Positions 44,449 through 53,607 are shown, numbered from the stretch's first letter. The stretch: DNA of 64,000 nucleotides from Sphingobium sp052327305 (GCF_052327305.1 NZ_CP182486.1:2046001-2110000), one strand, 5' to 3'. The notes: generated from the letters alone by a model not told the origin. Numbers and translations are program-made.

Positions 44449-45154
44449 CCACCAGCACATCGCGATAGGCCGGCAGTGCCGGATCGACGGCGTGAATCTC
44501 GGTCACGCCGTGCAAAATTCGGTGATCGTCCAGCAGCACGGCATCGCCCGGATCGCCAAGAAGAAAACTGCCGCATTTCGTTCCGTCCGGAGCACCGATC
44601 ACGGTCAGTCCGTCACGAACATTCTCACGGCGGAGGAGCATCACAAATACCCAGTCGACCCCATCACGATGAAGTCCTTCGGGCGTGGGCCGGCCGATAT
44701 GATCGGGCGATGTCTCGATCCGAAACTGGTGGAATTCGATGCTCCAGCGTGCCTGGCCTGACCTTGCCTCCGCCGCCGCGAAGATCGCGGCACAAAGCGC
44801 CAGTATCGACCGCGTGACCCGATGATGTTCCGTTTCTGTGGTCACAGGTTCGAACCACCGCTGCACACCCCCGTTGAGAGTGTTGTAATCCCGGCTCTGA
44901 TAATGTGGCTGATGCGGCTTTCGTGTGATGCCCTCTTCGGAACCGGTGAAGGCCGCGTAGCGCCGCCGGCGATAACGCCCGCCATCGGCCATATACAGGT
45001 CCGTGCCGAGGTCGCTCCAAAACGCGCCGAAACTTTCCCAGTTCGCACGCGCGTCCTCGCCGAGAAGGCGCAGCGTTAGGGGCGCTTCCAGCCGGATTAA
45101 CCCGTTCCCCCGTAACTCCAATATGATTGCTTCGAGCGCCTCGGCGGATGGCAA
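44429..45154 (-). CDS. 2-oxoglutarate-Fe(II) dioxygenase family protein (DUF2257/BsmA-like)
   Basis: A 241-residue protein whose core fits the 2OG-Fe dioxygenase family PF10014: NTLNGGVQRWFEPV, then PTPEGLHRDGVDWVFVMLL, where H-x-D forms two iron ligands (about 162-164), and DDHRILHGVTEI with the distal His (about 214). Some members hydroxylate free amino acids; substrate here unknown. Its start is a TTG at 45154 without a clear ribosome site; the open frame extends about 23 codons upstream without a standard start, so the true N-terminus may be longer. Its end overlaps the convergent flavoprotein gene by 20 bases. Confidence 0.75.
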   Translation of the reverse strand: MPSAEALEAIILELRGNGLIRLEAPLTLRLLGEDARANWESFGAFWSDLGTDLYMADGGRYRRRRYAAFTGSEEGITRKPHQPHYQSRDYNTLNGGVQRWFEPVTTETEHHRVTRSILALCAAIFAAAEARSGQARWSIEFHQFRIETSPDHIGRPTPEGLHRDGVDWVFVMLLRRENVRDGLTVIGAPDGTKCGSFLLGDPGDAVLLDDHRILHGVTEIHAVDPALPAYRDVLVVTFVRE

Positions 45155-45415
45155 TGTCGTGACGTCTTTCAGGGCAGCGCTCCGAGTCGATACAAACGGA
45201 AACTCTCCGAATGGCCAACGCTATAGCAGCAAGCCAGCGCAAGGCACGACAGGCGAACATTTCTCCTGATAGTGGCGATTGAGCATCGATCTTCAGCCGC
45301 GAGAACGGCGATTGCAATTTATGCAATCGTAAAAGCGTTTTTTGCGTTTGCGAACAAAGTGGCCGAGGCGTAGCGGCCCGGTCCCGCTAATAGTCGCGGT
45401 CAAGGAGAACATAAA

Positions 45416-45499
45416 ATGCGTTACACACTCACGAGCGCAGCGGCGCTTGGTGCAGTTTGTGCACAGATGATTGCCTTCTACACGGTACTTTACGTCTGA
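45416..45499 (+). CDS. 27-residue peptide with strong ribosome site
   Basis: A short ORF starting MRYTLTSAAALGAVCAQM and ending with a Tyr/Val-rich tail. AAGGAG lies 8 bases before the ATG. The peptide is hydrophobic enough for one membrane helix. It is isolated, and a textbook terminator follows 51 bases after the stop, so it looks like a complete small transcription unit. I know no family; a leader peptide or an sRNA with a fortuitous ORF are alternatives. Confidence 0.5.
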   Translation: MRYTLTSAAALGAVCAQMIAFYTVLYV

Positions 45500-45550
45500 T
45501 TAAATAAGTCGATTGACGTATGGGTTCGAAGGAAAATACTTCGGATCTTC

Positions 45551-45587
45551 AAAAAGCCGCCCGAGCGTAAGCCTGGGTGGCTTTTTT
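45551..45587 (+). terminator. Rho-independent terminator
   Basis: AAAAAGCC(G)CCC at 45551-45562 pairs with GGG(T)GGCTTTTTT ending at 45587, giving a GC stem and a run of six T on the plus strand. It ends the small transcript carrying the 27-residue ORF. Confidence 0.85.
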
Positions 45588-45630
45588 GTTTCCTCGATAC
45601 CTTCCAGTCCAACCAGAATCTAACGCGGCG

Positions 45631-46068
45631 CTATCGACTGGGCTTGGCCAGAGATGCGACATGTTGCAGCGCAATATGAGGGTTTCGCGGGCGACGACGT
45701 GAAGGTTCGCTTTGATGTGCTCCTGCACCGGTGAGCACCGCGCTATCTAGAGCATCGGCTCGAAGAAATTTGCCCACGTCCTGATCCATCGGAACATCGG
45801 ACGAGGTTTTGCATTCTTCACATCCCAGCACTCACGCAAATCTCTCACAAGATAGAACGCGGGACGTTTGGTCCTTCAACCATGCAATCGAGAATGAGAA
45901 AAAGCACTTGAGGCAGGCGTAAAAGTTTCTCGGCAGACGTGTCGAGTTAAACAACGGATGCCGTAACGGAAAACAAATAGCATCAATCTGAATGACGCCA
46001 AGGACGGGGGTCAAGATCCTACCGTCAATAGTGCCGCTATGCGCCGGTTCACTAGCTGTTAATCGCAT
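45631..46068 (-). pseudogene. Possible zinc-ribbon gene broken by an in-frame TGA
   Basis: Two minus-strand open frames (45832-46068 and 45631-45831) lie in the same reading frame with only one TGA (ends at 45832) between them. The first contains RNFYACLKCFFSF (a CxxC) and the second starts VLGCEECKTSS (another CxxC) ten codons later. Together they resemble one zinc-ribbon protein of about 145 residues cut by a stop. I recognise no family, and the second part may instead start on its own at the GTG following the stop. It lies in the AT-richer accessory patch next to the recombinases. Confidence 0.3.
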
Positions 46069-46486
46069 CGGCTTTTAATTAAATGGCGATGTTGCAGATC
46101 TGAAATATTGTCCAATTAAACATAAGGTCCGGGAGATAGTTTAGTTCGACCCTACTTGCCGTCCAGGCTGGAGGGGCATACATCCCCATGCGTGCAGCGC
46201 AGCATAACTCTGTGCTTCACATTTTAATAATCGGGTAAAGCCATAACAAAAATACAGTAAGGTACTGATAATGAATAATTTTAACTGTTACAAAATACTG
46301 AATATTGTATCTGTGCGCAACAGCGGGATCGCGTTTCATTAAAATTTTTATTGGGACTGCTGCAAAGAGTTTGCGGGCCCTCTCCAGTCATCAGTGAAGC
46401 CAGAAGATAATCACTTGTAAAGCAATGTCTTAGGCTTTCCCGGATGGTGAGGGACCGTAACAGGTCTCCTTAACTTTTGATGTCCT
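46069..46486. other. AT-rich gene-free stretch beside recombinases
   Basis: About 420 bases clearly richer in A+T than the rest of the window, with no credible gene. A GGGG-CATACAT-CCCC hairpin (about 46173-46187) just before a 16-codon ORF is visible. No perfect inverted repeat pair flanking a promoter was found by eye. Base composition suggests acquired DNA. Confidence 0.5.
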
Positions 46487-47131
46487 TTAGGGGTGGAGTG
46501 CCTCATAGGAACGGCTGGAAAGCGTTGGTGGACTTTTCCTCGCGCGCCGTCGTTGGGATGAACCCTCGTTCCACATCCTGCTCGCAATCTCGCGTTCTTC
46601 CCGACCCACCGCGCCAGTGTAGATCGCTGTCGTGCTGATGTCGGTATGCCCCATCCACTTCTGAACCATGTTTAATGGTACGCCTGAATGAATGGCGGAG
46701 ACGCCAAAGCCGTGCCGGAACCCCTTGGCCGTGGCCTGCAGCCCGCTAATGCCGACCGCGTGCATGATGGCGGTGACCTTGCGCCAGGCCGTCATCCGTG
46801 ACCAGGTCCACAACAGGCTATCGTCGCCAGCATCGTCGCGGCGATGCACTTTGTGGATGAGCTTCACCAGCTCCTGTGGCGCCGGAACTGCGCGATAGAT
46901 GCCCTTTCTGCGCTTCTTGAGACTTTCGATGATGATACACTGGGAGCTGCGGTCCACGCTTTTCAGCGTGAGAGCCAGTGCCTCCGATATCCTGCATCCG
47001 GTAACCGCGAGCACCATGCAGAAGGTGTAGACTGTGGGTGACTCCTGAGCCGCGCGGGCCAGTATCGCCGTACGCTCCTCGTGGGTCAGATATTTGCGCT
47101 GTCCGTCGCCGCCAAAGACTAGATTCAGCAT
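46487..47131 (-). CDS. Short tyrosine recombinase (second of a tandem pair)
   Basis: A 214-residue site-specific recombinase made of the catalytic domain only: VTGCRISEALAL (catalytic Arg, about 44), LKKRRKGIYR (beta-hairpin Lys, about 72), KGFRHGFGV (second Arg, about 139), WMGHTDISTTAIYTG (His and nucleophile Tyr, about 165-176). The His three residues before the second Arg is Lys here. It lacks the N-terminal core-binding domain of XerC/D; the size resembles FimB/FimE invertases. The ATG follows GGGGAGACAGGGG. It overlaps the frame of the upstream paralogue by 314 bases. Confidence 0.82.
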   Translation of the reverse strand: MLNLVFGGDGQRKYLTHEERTAILARAAQESPTVYTFCMVLAVTGCRISEALALTLKSVDRSSQCIIIESLKKRRKGIYRAVPAPQELVKLIHKVHRRDDAGDDSLLWTWSRMTAWRKVTAIMHAVGISGLQATAKGFRHGFGVSAIHSGVPLNMVQKWMGHTDISTTAIYTGAVGREEREIASRMWNEGSSQRRRARKSPPTLSSRSYEALHP

Positions 47132-47879
47132 CCCCTGTCTCCCCGCTCATTGGGGGTTCTGAGGGTTGGGCAGCGTCCTTTGTCGCGCCGCAAATGACCG
47201 AAAAACAGGGGTTTGAAACAGTATTGGCTCGCATGTTTCGTGGCAGGCGGTGACGAGCCGGCGAAGAATGCGTTCCGTTCAGAAATGGCGCATCCTGCTC
47301 CATTCTGGATGTTTCGGAACGGACGCGGCTCCAGATTCTTTCGACGATTTCGCGCTCTTCCGGTCCGACAGCGACAGCGTAAAGGCTGGTGGTCTCGATG
47401 TTGGAATGACCAAGCCAAGCCTGAACGAGATTGAGCGGCGCGCCTGCGCCCAGAGCCGCAACAGCAAATCCATGGCGCAGTCCGCGCGGGCACGCTTGTG
47501 GCCCTTTCACTTTGGCGTTGACCAGATGGTCGTGAACATACCGCCAGGCTGTCGTTCGAGACCATGTCCAGATTGGTGACCCGCTGCTGCCGGAAATCTC
47601 CGTGAGAAGCCGTGCGAGGCCCGGAGAAATCGGAACGCGACGGAATATGCCCTTCCGGCGCTTCTTCAGACTCTCGAAGATGATTGTCGGCCCCGACATA
47701 TCGATCCGACCGGGTGTGATCGAAAGTGCTTCCGAGATGCGGCACCCTGTTTCCGTGAGAAGTCGGCAAAAAGCATGAATATCTGAGGTGGCTTCTTCAG
47801 TACTATTGAGAAAGTCTCGTATTTCAGAACGGTTCAAATATTTCCGGCAAACATATACGTCAAATACAGACCAACTCAT
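46818..47879 (-). CDS. Short tyrosine recombinase (first of a tandem pair) with read-on tail
   Basis: Its first ~200 residues are a catalytic domain paralogous to the neighbour: ETGCRISEALSI (about 44), LKKRRKGIFR (about 71), RGLRHGFAV (about 140), WLGHSNIETTSLYAVAVG (about 164-181) with the Tyr nucleophile. As in the partner, the His of the HxxR box is replaced (Arg). After about residue 210 no homology is visible, and from about residue 250 the frame runs through the partner's gene in another frame (47131 to 46818), so the 353-residue length probably reflects a lost stop or frameshift. SD-like GGAGGGGG precedes the ATG. Confidence 0.75.
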   Translation of the reverse strand: MSWSVFDVYVCRKYLNRSEIRDFLNSTEEATSDIHAFCRLLTETGCRISEALSITPGRIDMSGPTIIFESLKKRRKGIFRRVPISPGLARLLTEISGSSGSPIWTWSRTTAWRYVHDHLVNAKVKGPQACPRGLRHGFAVAALGAGAPLNLVQAWLGHSNIETTSLYAVAVGPEEREIVERIWSRVRSETSRMEQDAPFLNGTHSSPARHRLPRNMRANTVSNPCFSVICGATKDAAQPSEPPMSGETGDAESSLWRRRTAQISDPRGAYGDTGPRGSGVTHSLHLLHGARGYRMQDIGGTGSHAEKRGPQLPVYHHRKSQEAQKGHLSRSSGATGAGEAHPQSASPRRCWRR

Positions 47880-48213
47880 TATCCACCCCCTCCCCCAAAA
47901 AATCCGGCATAAGTTGATTTATTAAAGGGTCATGTTCTTTTAATACTCCAGTATTGCTGTTGTTAACCATGATATAAATGGAAAATCCGTCGCCAGAAAA
48001 CGGACGAAAACTCCAAAACGGATTAAAGTTGATAGGGGAGGGAGTTCTGCTCTGCGTGGAAAAGTGGGGATGCTTTTCCCCGAAGTTGGGATAGCCGCGC
48101 TCTCAAGGCGCTGGACGAATTCCGCATGATCTCGGCTGGCATTCGTCCACGACGACATGTCGCCGGGCCATGTCCCCGGCTCATTTTAAGCCAGCTTGGT
48201 CGCCTCAATCAGA
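47880..48213. other. Upstream region of the recombinase pair
   Basis: About 330 bases without a recognised gene. A perfect 6-bp palindrome AATACT-CC-AGTATT at 47942-47955 and a TTTATTAAAG AT-rich patch lie just upstream of the first recombinase and may be its promoter/operator. Nothing else supported. Confidence 0.4.
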
Positions 48214-48242
48214 AACGGCGGGCCGTATGCCAGCCCGCCGTT
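48214..48242 (-). terminator. Stem-loop after the TonB receptor
   Basis: AACGGCGGGC (48214-48223) pairs perfectly with 48233-48242; on the minus strand it is followed by TTCTGATT. It lies 64 bases after the receptor stop. Confidence 0.6.
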
Positions 48243-48305
48243 CCTATTTCTTCAACCGTAACGGGTGACAGCGCTTTGGCCGCCACTCGCCTGACTCAGA
48301 CAATC

Positions 48306-51176
48306 CTACAGCTTGAAACGCACGCCGAGCGAGTAGACCGTATCAAACCGAGAGAGGTCTGCAGCATAAAGCCGCTCGTTCTCCGCGCCCTTGCCGGCAC
48401 TCTGTCTCTGGTAGTTGTCAAGAAGGTTGGCGACATCGAACGATAGCGTCAAATTGTCATTCACGCGATAATTCGCCGAGATGTCCATGTTCTCACGGAC
48501 GCTGGCCCATCTTTGTTGTGGTTGCACGCCACCTGTGAAGTTGCCGACCAAGTAAGGCGAGTTGTATGTGTATGATACACGAAGGGAGAGCGGCCCCTTC
48601 TCGTAGATGCCAGTCAAGTTTGCGTGAAACTTCGGAACGTTATTGAATGGCGCATCAATGTAGGTGGCATTCACATCGAAGCCAAACCCACTGAAGAATC
48701 CAGGCAGAAAGTCCAGAAACTGCGAGTAGCCGGCTTCGATGCCCTTGATGGTCGCATCCTGGAAGTTTTCGGGGCGATTCAAGTTGTAGTCTTCACCATT
48801 CACCTGAACCACAGTCGTCTGAGTCTGGATGTAACCAGCCACCTCACGATAGAAGATCGATGCACCGATATGATTCACCCCGCCCCAATAATAGGTCAGG
48901 TCAAAGTCGTAGTTGGTGGACTTGACCGGCGCGAGCGCTGGATTGCCGCTCGTGATACTGCCCCGAATGGTTGCAGTCGGCGAGTTGACGGTTTCTCCGG
49001 GGTTGAGCTGCGCGAATGTCGGGCGCGTGACTGTCTTGCTATATGCGACACGAGCAAAGAGGCCTTGGAGTAGCTCTAGCCGCGCATTGAAGCTAGGTAG
49101 CCACTGGGTGTCGGTTACTTTTCCGTCAGTCCGTGTATAGACCAAGCAGGTGGTACAAGTCGCGTTAGCCCCCTGGTTTGCGGGCAGGGCCGGATTGAGT
49201 GGGACGTACCTGGATGAGAATCCCCCTTCTTCCAGGGTGGTCCTGATCATTCGGAGGCCGAAATTACCGTCCAGAGTCATGCCATTCTTAAAGTCGATGC
49301 CGTAGTTGGCTTTCAGGTATAAGGCGTTGCTTGTTTCCTTGACGTCGAAATGCTGGCTCGGTGTGAAATCCTGCGGACCGCTATAGCCGAACAGGTTCCG
49401 TACTTTTTCGAGGTTGTCGAAAATCCAAGCCTGATCGAGGTTGACCCAGCTGACCGTGCCATAGCGTCCGCCGAAGAAGCTGCCTTTGGTCGAGTGATAG
49501 GCATCCGCTCCCAGATCCCCGTAGGAGATACCGCCAACCGATGTGATAGCGCCCTGTCCCCTGTAGGGCTGCGGCGAGGATTCTGCACGATAGGCCCTGC
49601 AGGCTTCGCTGTTCGCTGCAAGCTGGCGATATTTGTTATAAGGATCGCTGCCGCCGTTTAGGCCCAGGCCATTCGTGACCGCGCAGTTCAGGCCAGTTCC
49701 GGCCTGGTCAGCCGTCGCCTGTCGAGAGTTGTAGCGATAGCCAACGTCAATCGACCGAAGGAAGGACGTATCGGAGACCTCATAATTGAGATCGAGGCGG
49801 CCAGAATATTCATGGCCCTTGCGGGGAACGACGAAGTCATACCATTGATCGAGATAGGTGTTGGGGCTTGACTGAGGATTGCCGGGCTGGTTGACGAAAT
49901 AACCACCATCACCGTCGGGATTTACGGTAACGATCACACCCTCCGGCCCGTAATTATATTGCGCGTCGACAATTGCTCTGTCCGAGCGATCCTTTGAATG
50001 GGTGTAGTTGCCTTGCGCCTTCACCGTCAGACGGTCACTGGCTTCCCAGTTCAGGCCCGCTGCCAACTGGTGCGTGTCTTCCTTGCTCTTGACCGCCTGC
50101 ATAGACGTAAGGCCGTAACAACCGCTCGGCAGGACCTGACCGATATTTGTGCCAGAAAAAGCCTTGTTGGCGGACGGGGACAGATTGGGGCAGGTGTTCA
50201 TCAGGATCACGTTCACATCGCCGCCGGAGAATGTATCTAGCCCAGCGTAGAAATAGTCCAGATGAGCTTCCACAGCCCCACTGCTCGACTGCCACTGCAG
50301 CGATGAGTTGATTGTCGTCCGCTTAACCTCAGCATTGTTCTGACCCAGGAGCACCGTGCCCGGATAGGCAACCTGGCCCGCCGGAACACCCGTGGCCGGT
50401 CCACTACCGGCATCAGCAGCGGGGCGGAATTGCCGCCAAGGCTGGTTCTGATTCTGAATCCGGTCCTGCCTCGTCGTACGATCGCTATAGGCGGCGTTGA
50501 CGAGGATGCCGATGTCACCGATGCCGGTTTCCCACCTGTTGCTCACCAGCAGGCTGCCCTGGGGCGAGACCTTCTTGTTGAGCGAACCATAGCTGCCCTT
50601 GATGGAGCCGGCGACTTCCAGGCCGGAGAAATCGAGCGGGCGATGCAGTTCCACATTGATCACGCCCGCAATGCCGCCCTCGATGTCGCTGGCTTCGGGC
50701 GCCTTCTTGACGTCCACGCGGGCCAGCAACTCGGCAGGAAAGTCCGGCAAAGAGATGGATCGGCTGGAACTGGTGAAGATCTGTCGACCGCTCAGCGTTG
50801 TCGCGATGTCCGGCAAACCGCGAATGAGTACCACGCTGGGCTCGGCGCTGTCGCGAATGATCGAGACGCCTGTAACGTGCTGCAAGGCCTCGACGACGTT
50901 GTTGTCCGGAAGCTTGCCAATGTCCTCTGCAACGATTGATTGCTGTAGAGACGTGGCATTTCTCTGAAGCTGCAGAGCACTGCCAACAGAAGCGCGAACG
51001 CCCGTAACAACAATATCCTGATCTGTTGCCGATTTTGGCTGAGATGCTGTATCCGAAGAAGAAGTTGTATTTTGTGCAAATGCCGGTCCGGCGCTGAGCG
51101 CCAAAACCAAAGCACTCGCGCCAACTCCAAGAAGAATAGGCGCGCGTCTACGCGAGCGTGTTTTCAACGCTTTCAT
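48306..51176 (-). CDS. TonB-dependent outer-membrane receptor of the oxidation cluster
   Basis: A 956-residue receptor with signal peptide (cleavage near AFA-QNT), a DQDIVVTGVRAS box (about 53-64), plug (DIGKLPDNNVVEALQHVTGVS, in parts; then SVVLIRGLPDI), and a barrel closing YSLGVRFKL. No STN domain, so it transports without FecIR signalling. It belongs to a different subgroup from the two receptors at 11-19 kb (its plug reads RGLPDIATTLSGRQ instead of NITVRGLA). It is divergent from the thioesterase and the oxidation cluster and is the probable import door for the cluster's substrate. Confidence 0.92.
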   Translation of the reverse strand: MKALKTRSRRRAPILLGVGASALVLALSAGPAFAQNTTSSSDTASQPKSATDQDIVVTGVRASVGSALQLQRNATSLQQSIVAEDIGKLPDNNVVEALQHVTGVSIIRDSAEPSVVLIRGLPDIATTLSGRQIFTSSSRSISLPDFPAELLARVDVKKAPEASDIEGGIAGVINVELHRPLDFSGLEVAGSIKGSYGSLNKKVSPQGSLLVSNRWETGIGDIGILVNAAYSDRTTRQDRIQNQNQPWRQFRPAADAGSGPATGVPAGQVAYPGTVLLGQNNAEVKRTTINSSLQWQSSSGAVEAHLDYFYAGLDTFSGGDVNVILMNTCPNLSPSANKAFSGTNIGQVLPSGCYGLTSMQAVKSKEDTHQLAAGLNWEASDRLTVKAQGNYTHSKDRSDRAIVDAQYNYGPEGVIVTVNPDGDGGYFVNQPGNPQSSPNTYLDQWYDFVVPRKGHEYSGRLDLNYEVSDTSFLRSIDVGYRYNSRQATADQAGTGLNCAVTNGLGLNGGSDPYNKYRQLAANSEACRAYRAESSPQPYRGQGAITSVGGISYGDLGADAYHSTKGSFFGGRYGTVSWVNLDQAWIFDNLEKVRNLFGYSGPQDFTPSQHFDVKETSNALYLKANYGIDFKNGMTLDGNFGLRMIRTTLEEGGFSSRYVPLNPALPANQGANATCTTCLVYTRTDGKVTDTQWLPSFNARLELLQGLFARVAYSKTVTRPTFAQLNPGETVNSPTATIRGSITSGNPALAPVKSTNYDFDLTYYWGGVNHIGASIFYREVAGYIQTQTTVVQVNGEDYNLNRPENFQDATIKGIEAGYSQFLDFLPGFFSGFGFDVNATYIDAPFNNVPKFHANLTGIYEKGPLSLRVSYTYNSPYLVGNFTGGVQPQQRWASVRENMDISANYRVNDNLTLSFDVANLLDNYQRQSAGKGAENERLYAADLSRFDTVYSLGVRFKL

Positions 51177-51468
51177 AAAATCCTCCCCTTTAAACTCCAG
51201 ATTAGCGCGTGCTAATTTGCGAGCTTATGTTTTAGTCACGGACGGCATGTTTGACGCTCCATGAATGGAGAGTATCAAAATATTTCCCGCTTATAACAAA
51301 TTGTGCTTTTTTGTTCGGCGATCAGGATATGCTATCAGTCTCGCGCCGGTGCAGACCGGCCGTTTGCGACTGATCGCACGGCGTGGACCTCGCCGCAGCA
51401 TCGTTGAAAGCGTGCCCAGCAGCGCGCCGCCGTTGACTGTCTCTCTTCTACGCCCCAGAGTATCGGTC
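51177..51468. promoter_or_regulatory. Divergent promoter region, receptor / thioesterase
   Basis: About 290 bases between divergent genes. An AT-rich segment near 51200-51300 is likely promoter DNA for the receptor; no clear palindrome is visible. Confidence 0.35.
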
Positions 51469-51906
51469 ATGAGCGATATCGATTTGCCGCCTCTGCAGGC
51501 GGGCCTTCGTCATAGTGAAACCCTTCTGGTCGAAGACAAGCACCTGGTCCCTGCGCTTGAAGGGCCGCTGTCCGGCGTGGCGGATATGCCTCCGGTCTTT
51601 GCCACCGCGATGATGATCGGATTTATCGAGCAGACGTGCATTGAGGGTCTGCGGCCCTTTCTGGCCGATAGCCAGTTCACCGTTGGCACCCATGTCGACG
51701 TGAGCCATCTTGCGGCGACACCGGCTGGCATGACTGTCACCGCCACGGTGGAGTTGGCCGAGGTCGACGGACGAAGCTTGCTGTTCACTGTGCGCTGTGA
51801 GGATGACGCCGGCCTGATAGGCGAGGGCAAGCACCGCCGTGCCATCATCGACTATGATCGCTTCATGGCCCGCTTGAAGACGAAGGCAGATACGATCGGC
51901 CAATAA
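51469..51906 (+). CDS. FlK-like hot-dog thioesterase
   Basis: A 145-residue hot-dog protein close in pattern to fluoroacetyl-CoA thioesterase FlK: PPVFATAMMIGFIEQTCIEGL (in parts), GTHVDVSHLAATPAGMTV, and FTVRCEDDAGLIGEGKHRRAII. Residues matching FlK's catalytic Thr, Glu and His are visible (FATA, IEQTC, VSHLAA). The expected role is hydrolysis of a short acyl-CoA; fluoroacetate itself is not implied. The frame opens 68 codons earlier, but only the ATG at 51469 starts the family fold. First gene of the plus-strand side of the cluster. Confidence 0.8.
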   Translation: MSDIDLPPLQAGLRHSETLLVEDKHLVPALEGPLSGVADMPPVFATAMMIGFIEQTCIEGLRPFLADSQFTVGTHVDVSHLAATPAGMTVTATVELAEVDGRSLLFTVRCEDDAGLIGEGKHRRAIIDYDRFMARLKTKADTIGQ

Positions 51907-52167
51907 GCCGGAGTGTTTGCGCAGGGTGTTCTGACGAGCAAAACCGCCGGCCCGACCAGAACGATAAAGATCCCGTATCGTGCTGGGTGAAATTGCAATT
52001 TGTCCGGTCTGTCTCAAGGCCGTAGGCTCCTTAACCTGACGCGAAGTCATGCCTTGCGACCGAAAAGGCGCGAGGCGCAACCGAGCGCTGTTCGCGGCAA
52101 TGATGTGCGCTTGATCGAGGCTCGGTGCTTTCAGGCAGCAAGAATGTGAAACCAGAGAGGGTAGAGG

Positions 52168-53607
52168 ATGTTTAAGGTGGATCTAGGAAATACGTTCACG
52201 CTGGGTTCGCGGTTGCTCGGAGGCTGCTGCGCATCGGTCATGGTGCTCGCCAGCAGTGCGGCGGTCTCCCAGAGCTTGCCGACGAGCGGCCCGGCCGAAA
52301 ACGGTCAGCCCGAATGGTTCATCTATCAGGCGCCGGCAGGTGGCCCCGGCGGAGCCGGCGGTCGCGGCGGTTTCACCCCGCGCCCGACCCCGCCGATCGC
52401 GGAGTGCGCTGCGGATTCGGCAAAGCTTGGTATCTCCGGCCCGACCGAACGCAACGAGCTGATGAAGCGCTGGAAGGAAGTGTCGCCTGCGTGCGTGAAT
52501 GCCCTCGCTTTGCCGACGATTACCGAGACCACGATCGATCGGTCCGGTACGCCAACGTGCGTGCGCTCGGTGATGTGCATGTCCAGCAATGGCCAGGGCA
52601 TCAGCTGGAACGTCAATCCCAGCGGCCTGTACAACGGGACCAACAACGTCCAGCGCGTGCAGTGGCGCTCCAACCCGGTCAATCTGGGCTACAAGCCCGT
52701 CTATCCCTACAGCCTGATCAAGGACGCCAACGGCGCGGTCTCGGTCGGTGTCGATTCCAAGGACAACGTGTGGGTGATCCAGCGCGCGCCCGTTGGCGTC
52801 GACGCGATCAGCAAGTTCGACGCGAACGGCAAGCTGCTGTTCACGCTCGGCGACAGCGTGATCGGTCACTTCCACAAGGCGCACGGCATGAATGTCGACG
52901 CCAACGATAACGCCTACTTCGCCGATCCGAGCGGTGCCGTCATCCTGAAGATTAGCCCCGAGGGTAAGGTGGTGAAGACCTTCGGCACGCGCGGCAAGCG
53001 CGGCGACTGGGATGAAGCCAAGGGTCAGCGTCTGCTGTGGGAGCCGGTTTCGATCGCCTTCGATCCCCGCAACGGCGACATGTACATCGGCGAGGGTCAC
53101 GGCGCCGAGAGCCCCAACGACCGTCAATCGGGCGAGCCGCACAACACATCAGGCGCCGCCCGTGTCATCCGCCTCGACAAGGATGGCAACTTCATCAGCC
53201 AGATCTATGGCAACATGATGGGCGCGGGCCACTTCTGGCAGGCCCACGACATCGCGATCGACCCGACGAACGGTGACTTGTGGATCGGTGACCGCGAGGA
53301 GTACCGGATCGTCATCTACACGAACAAGGGCGAGTACAAGAAGACGCTGCAGATGCGTAACCTGGTCTGCAACATCTCCTTCCACCCCCAAACCGGCGAC
53401 CCCTGGATCGGCACCGGTCTGGACAGCCAGTTCCTTCGCCTGGACCGTGACGGCAAGATTCTGGGTGTCATCGGCAACGGGCCGGGCACCGGCGAGGGTC
53501 AGATCGGCGAGACCGGCTACATCCGCTGGGACAGCAAGGGCAACATGATCGCCGGGTCAACCACTCAGGCCCGCGTCGTCAAATGGATCGCGCCAAAGAA
53601 CCAGTAA
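52168..53607 (+). CDS. Exported NHL-repeat beta-propeller (amidating-lyase-like)
   Basis: A 479-residue secreted protein: signal peptide with hydrophobic region about 18-34, a Gly/Pro linker (about 53-73), a Cys-containing part (about 78-140), then about six NHL repeats. Examples are SVGVDSKDNVWVIQR, GMNVDANDNAYFADPSG, IAFDPRNGDMYIGEG and IAIDPTNGDLWIGD. The propeller resembles peptidylglycine alpha-amidating lyase-type domains, which bind Ca2+ and Zn2+; whether it is an enzyme or a binding scaffold is unknown. It starts at an ATG with AGAGGGTAGAGG upstream. A paralogue lies at 59296-60516. Confidence 0.83.
   Translation: MFKVDLGNTFTLGSRLLGGCCASVMVLASSAAVSQSLPTSGPAENGQPEWFIYQAPAGGPGGAGGRGGFTPRPTPPIAECAADSAKLGISGPTERNELMKRWKEVSPACVNALALPTITETTIDRSGTPTCVRSVMCMSSNGQGISWNVNPSGLYNGTNNVQRVQWRSNPVNLGYKPVYPYSLIKDANGAVSVGVDSKDNVWVIQRAPVGVDAISKFDANGKLLFTLGDSVIGHFHKAHGMNVDANDNAYFADPSGAVILKISPEGKVVKTFGTRGKRGDWDEAKGQRLLWEPVSIAFDPRNGDMYIGEGHGAESPNDRQSGEPHNTSGAARVIRLDKDGNFISQIYGNMMGAGHFWQAHDIAIDPTNGDLWIGDREEYRIVIYTNKGEYKKTLQMRNLVCNISFHPQTGDPWIGTGLDSQFLRLDRDGKILGVIGNGPGTGEGQIGETGYIRWDSKGNMIAGSTTQARVVKWIAPKNQ

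Noticed and set aside
45832..45834. TGA between two CxxC motifs as a selenocysteine codon
   Set aside because: No SECIS-like stem was evident after the TGA and no selenocysteine genes are visible; a broken or split gene is simpler.
37768..48305. tRNA-Phe as attachment site of an integrated island ending at the recombinases
   Set aside because: No repeat of the tRNA 3' end was seen near the recombinases, and the genes between look chromosomal.
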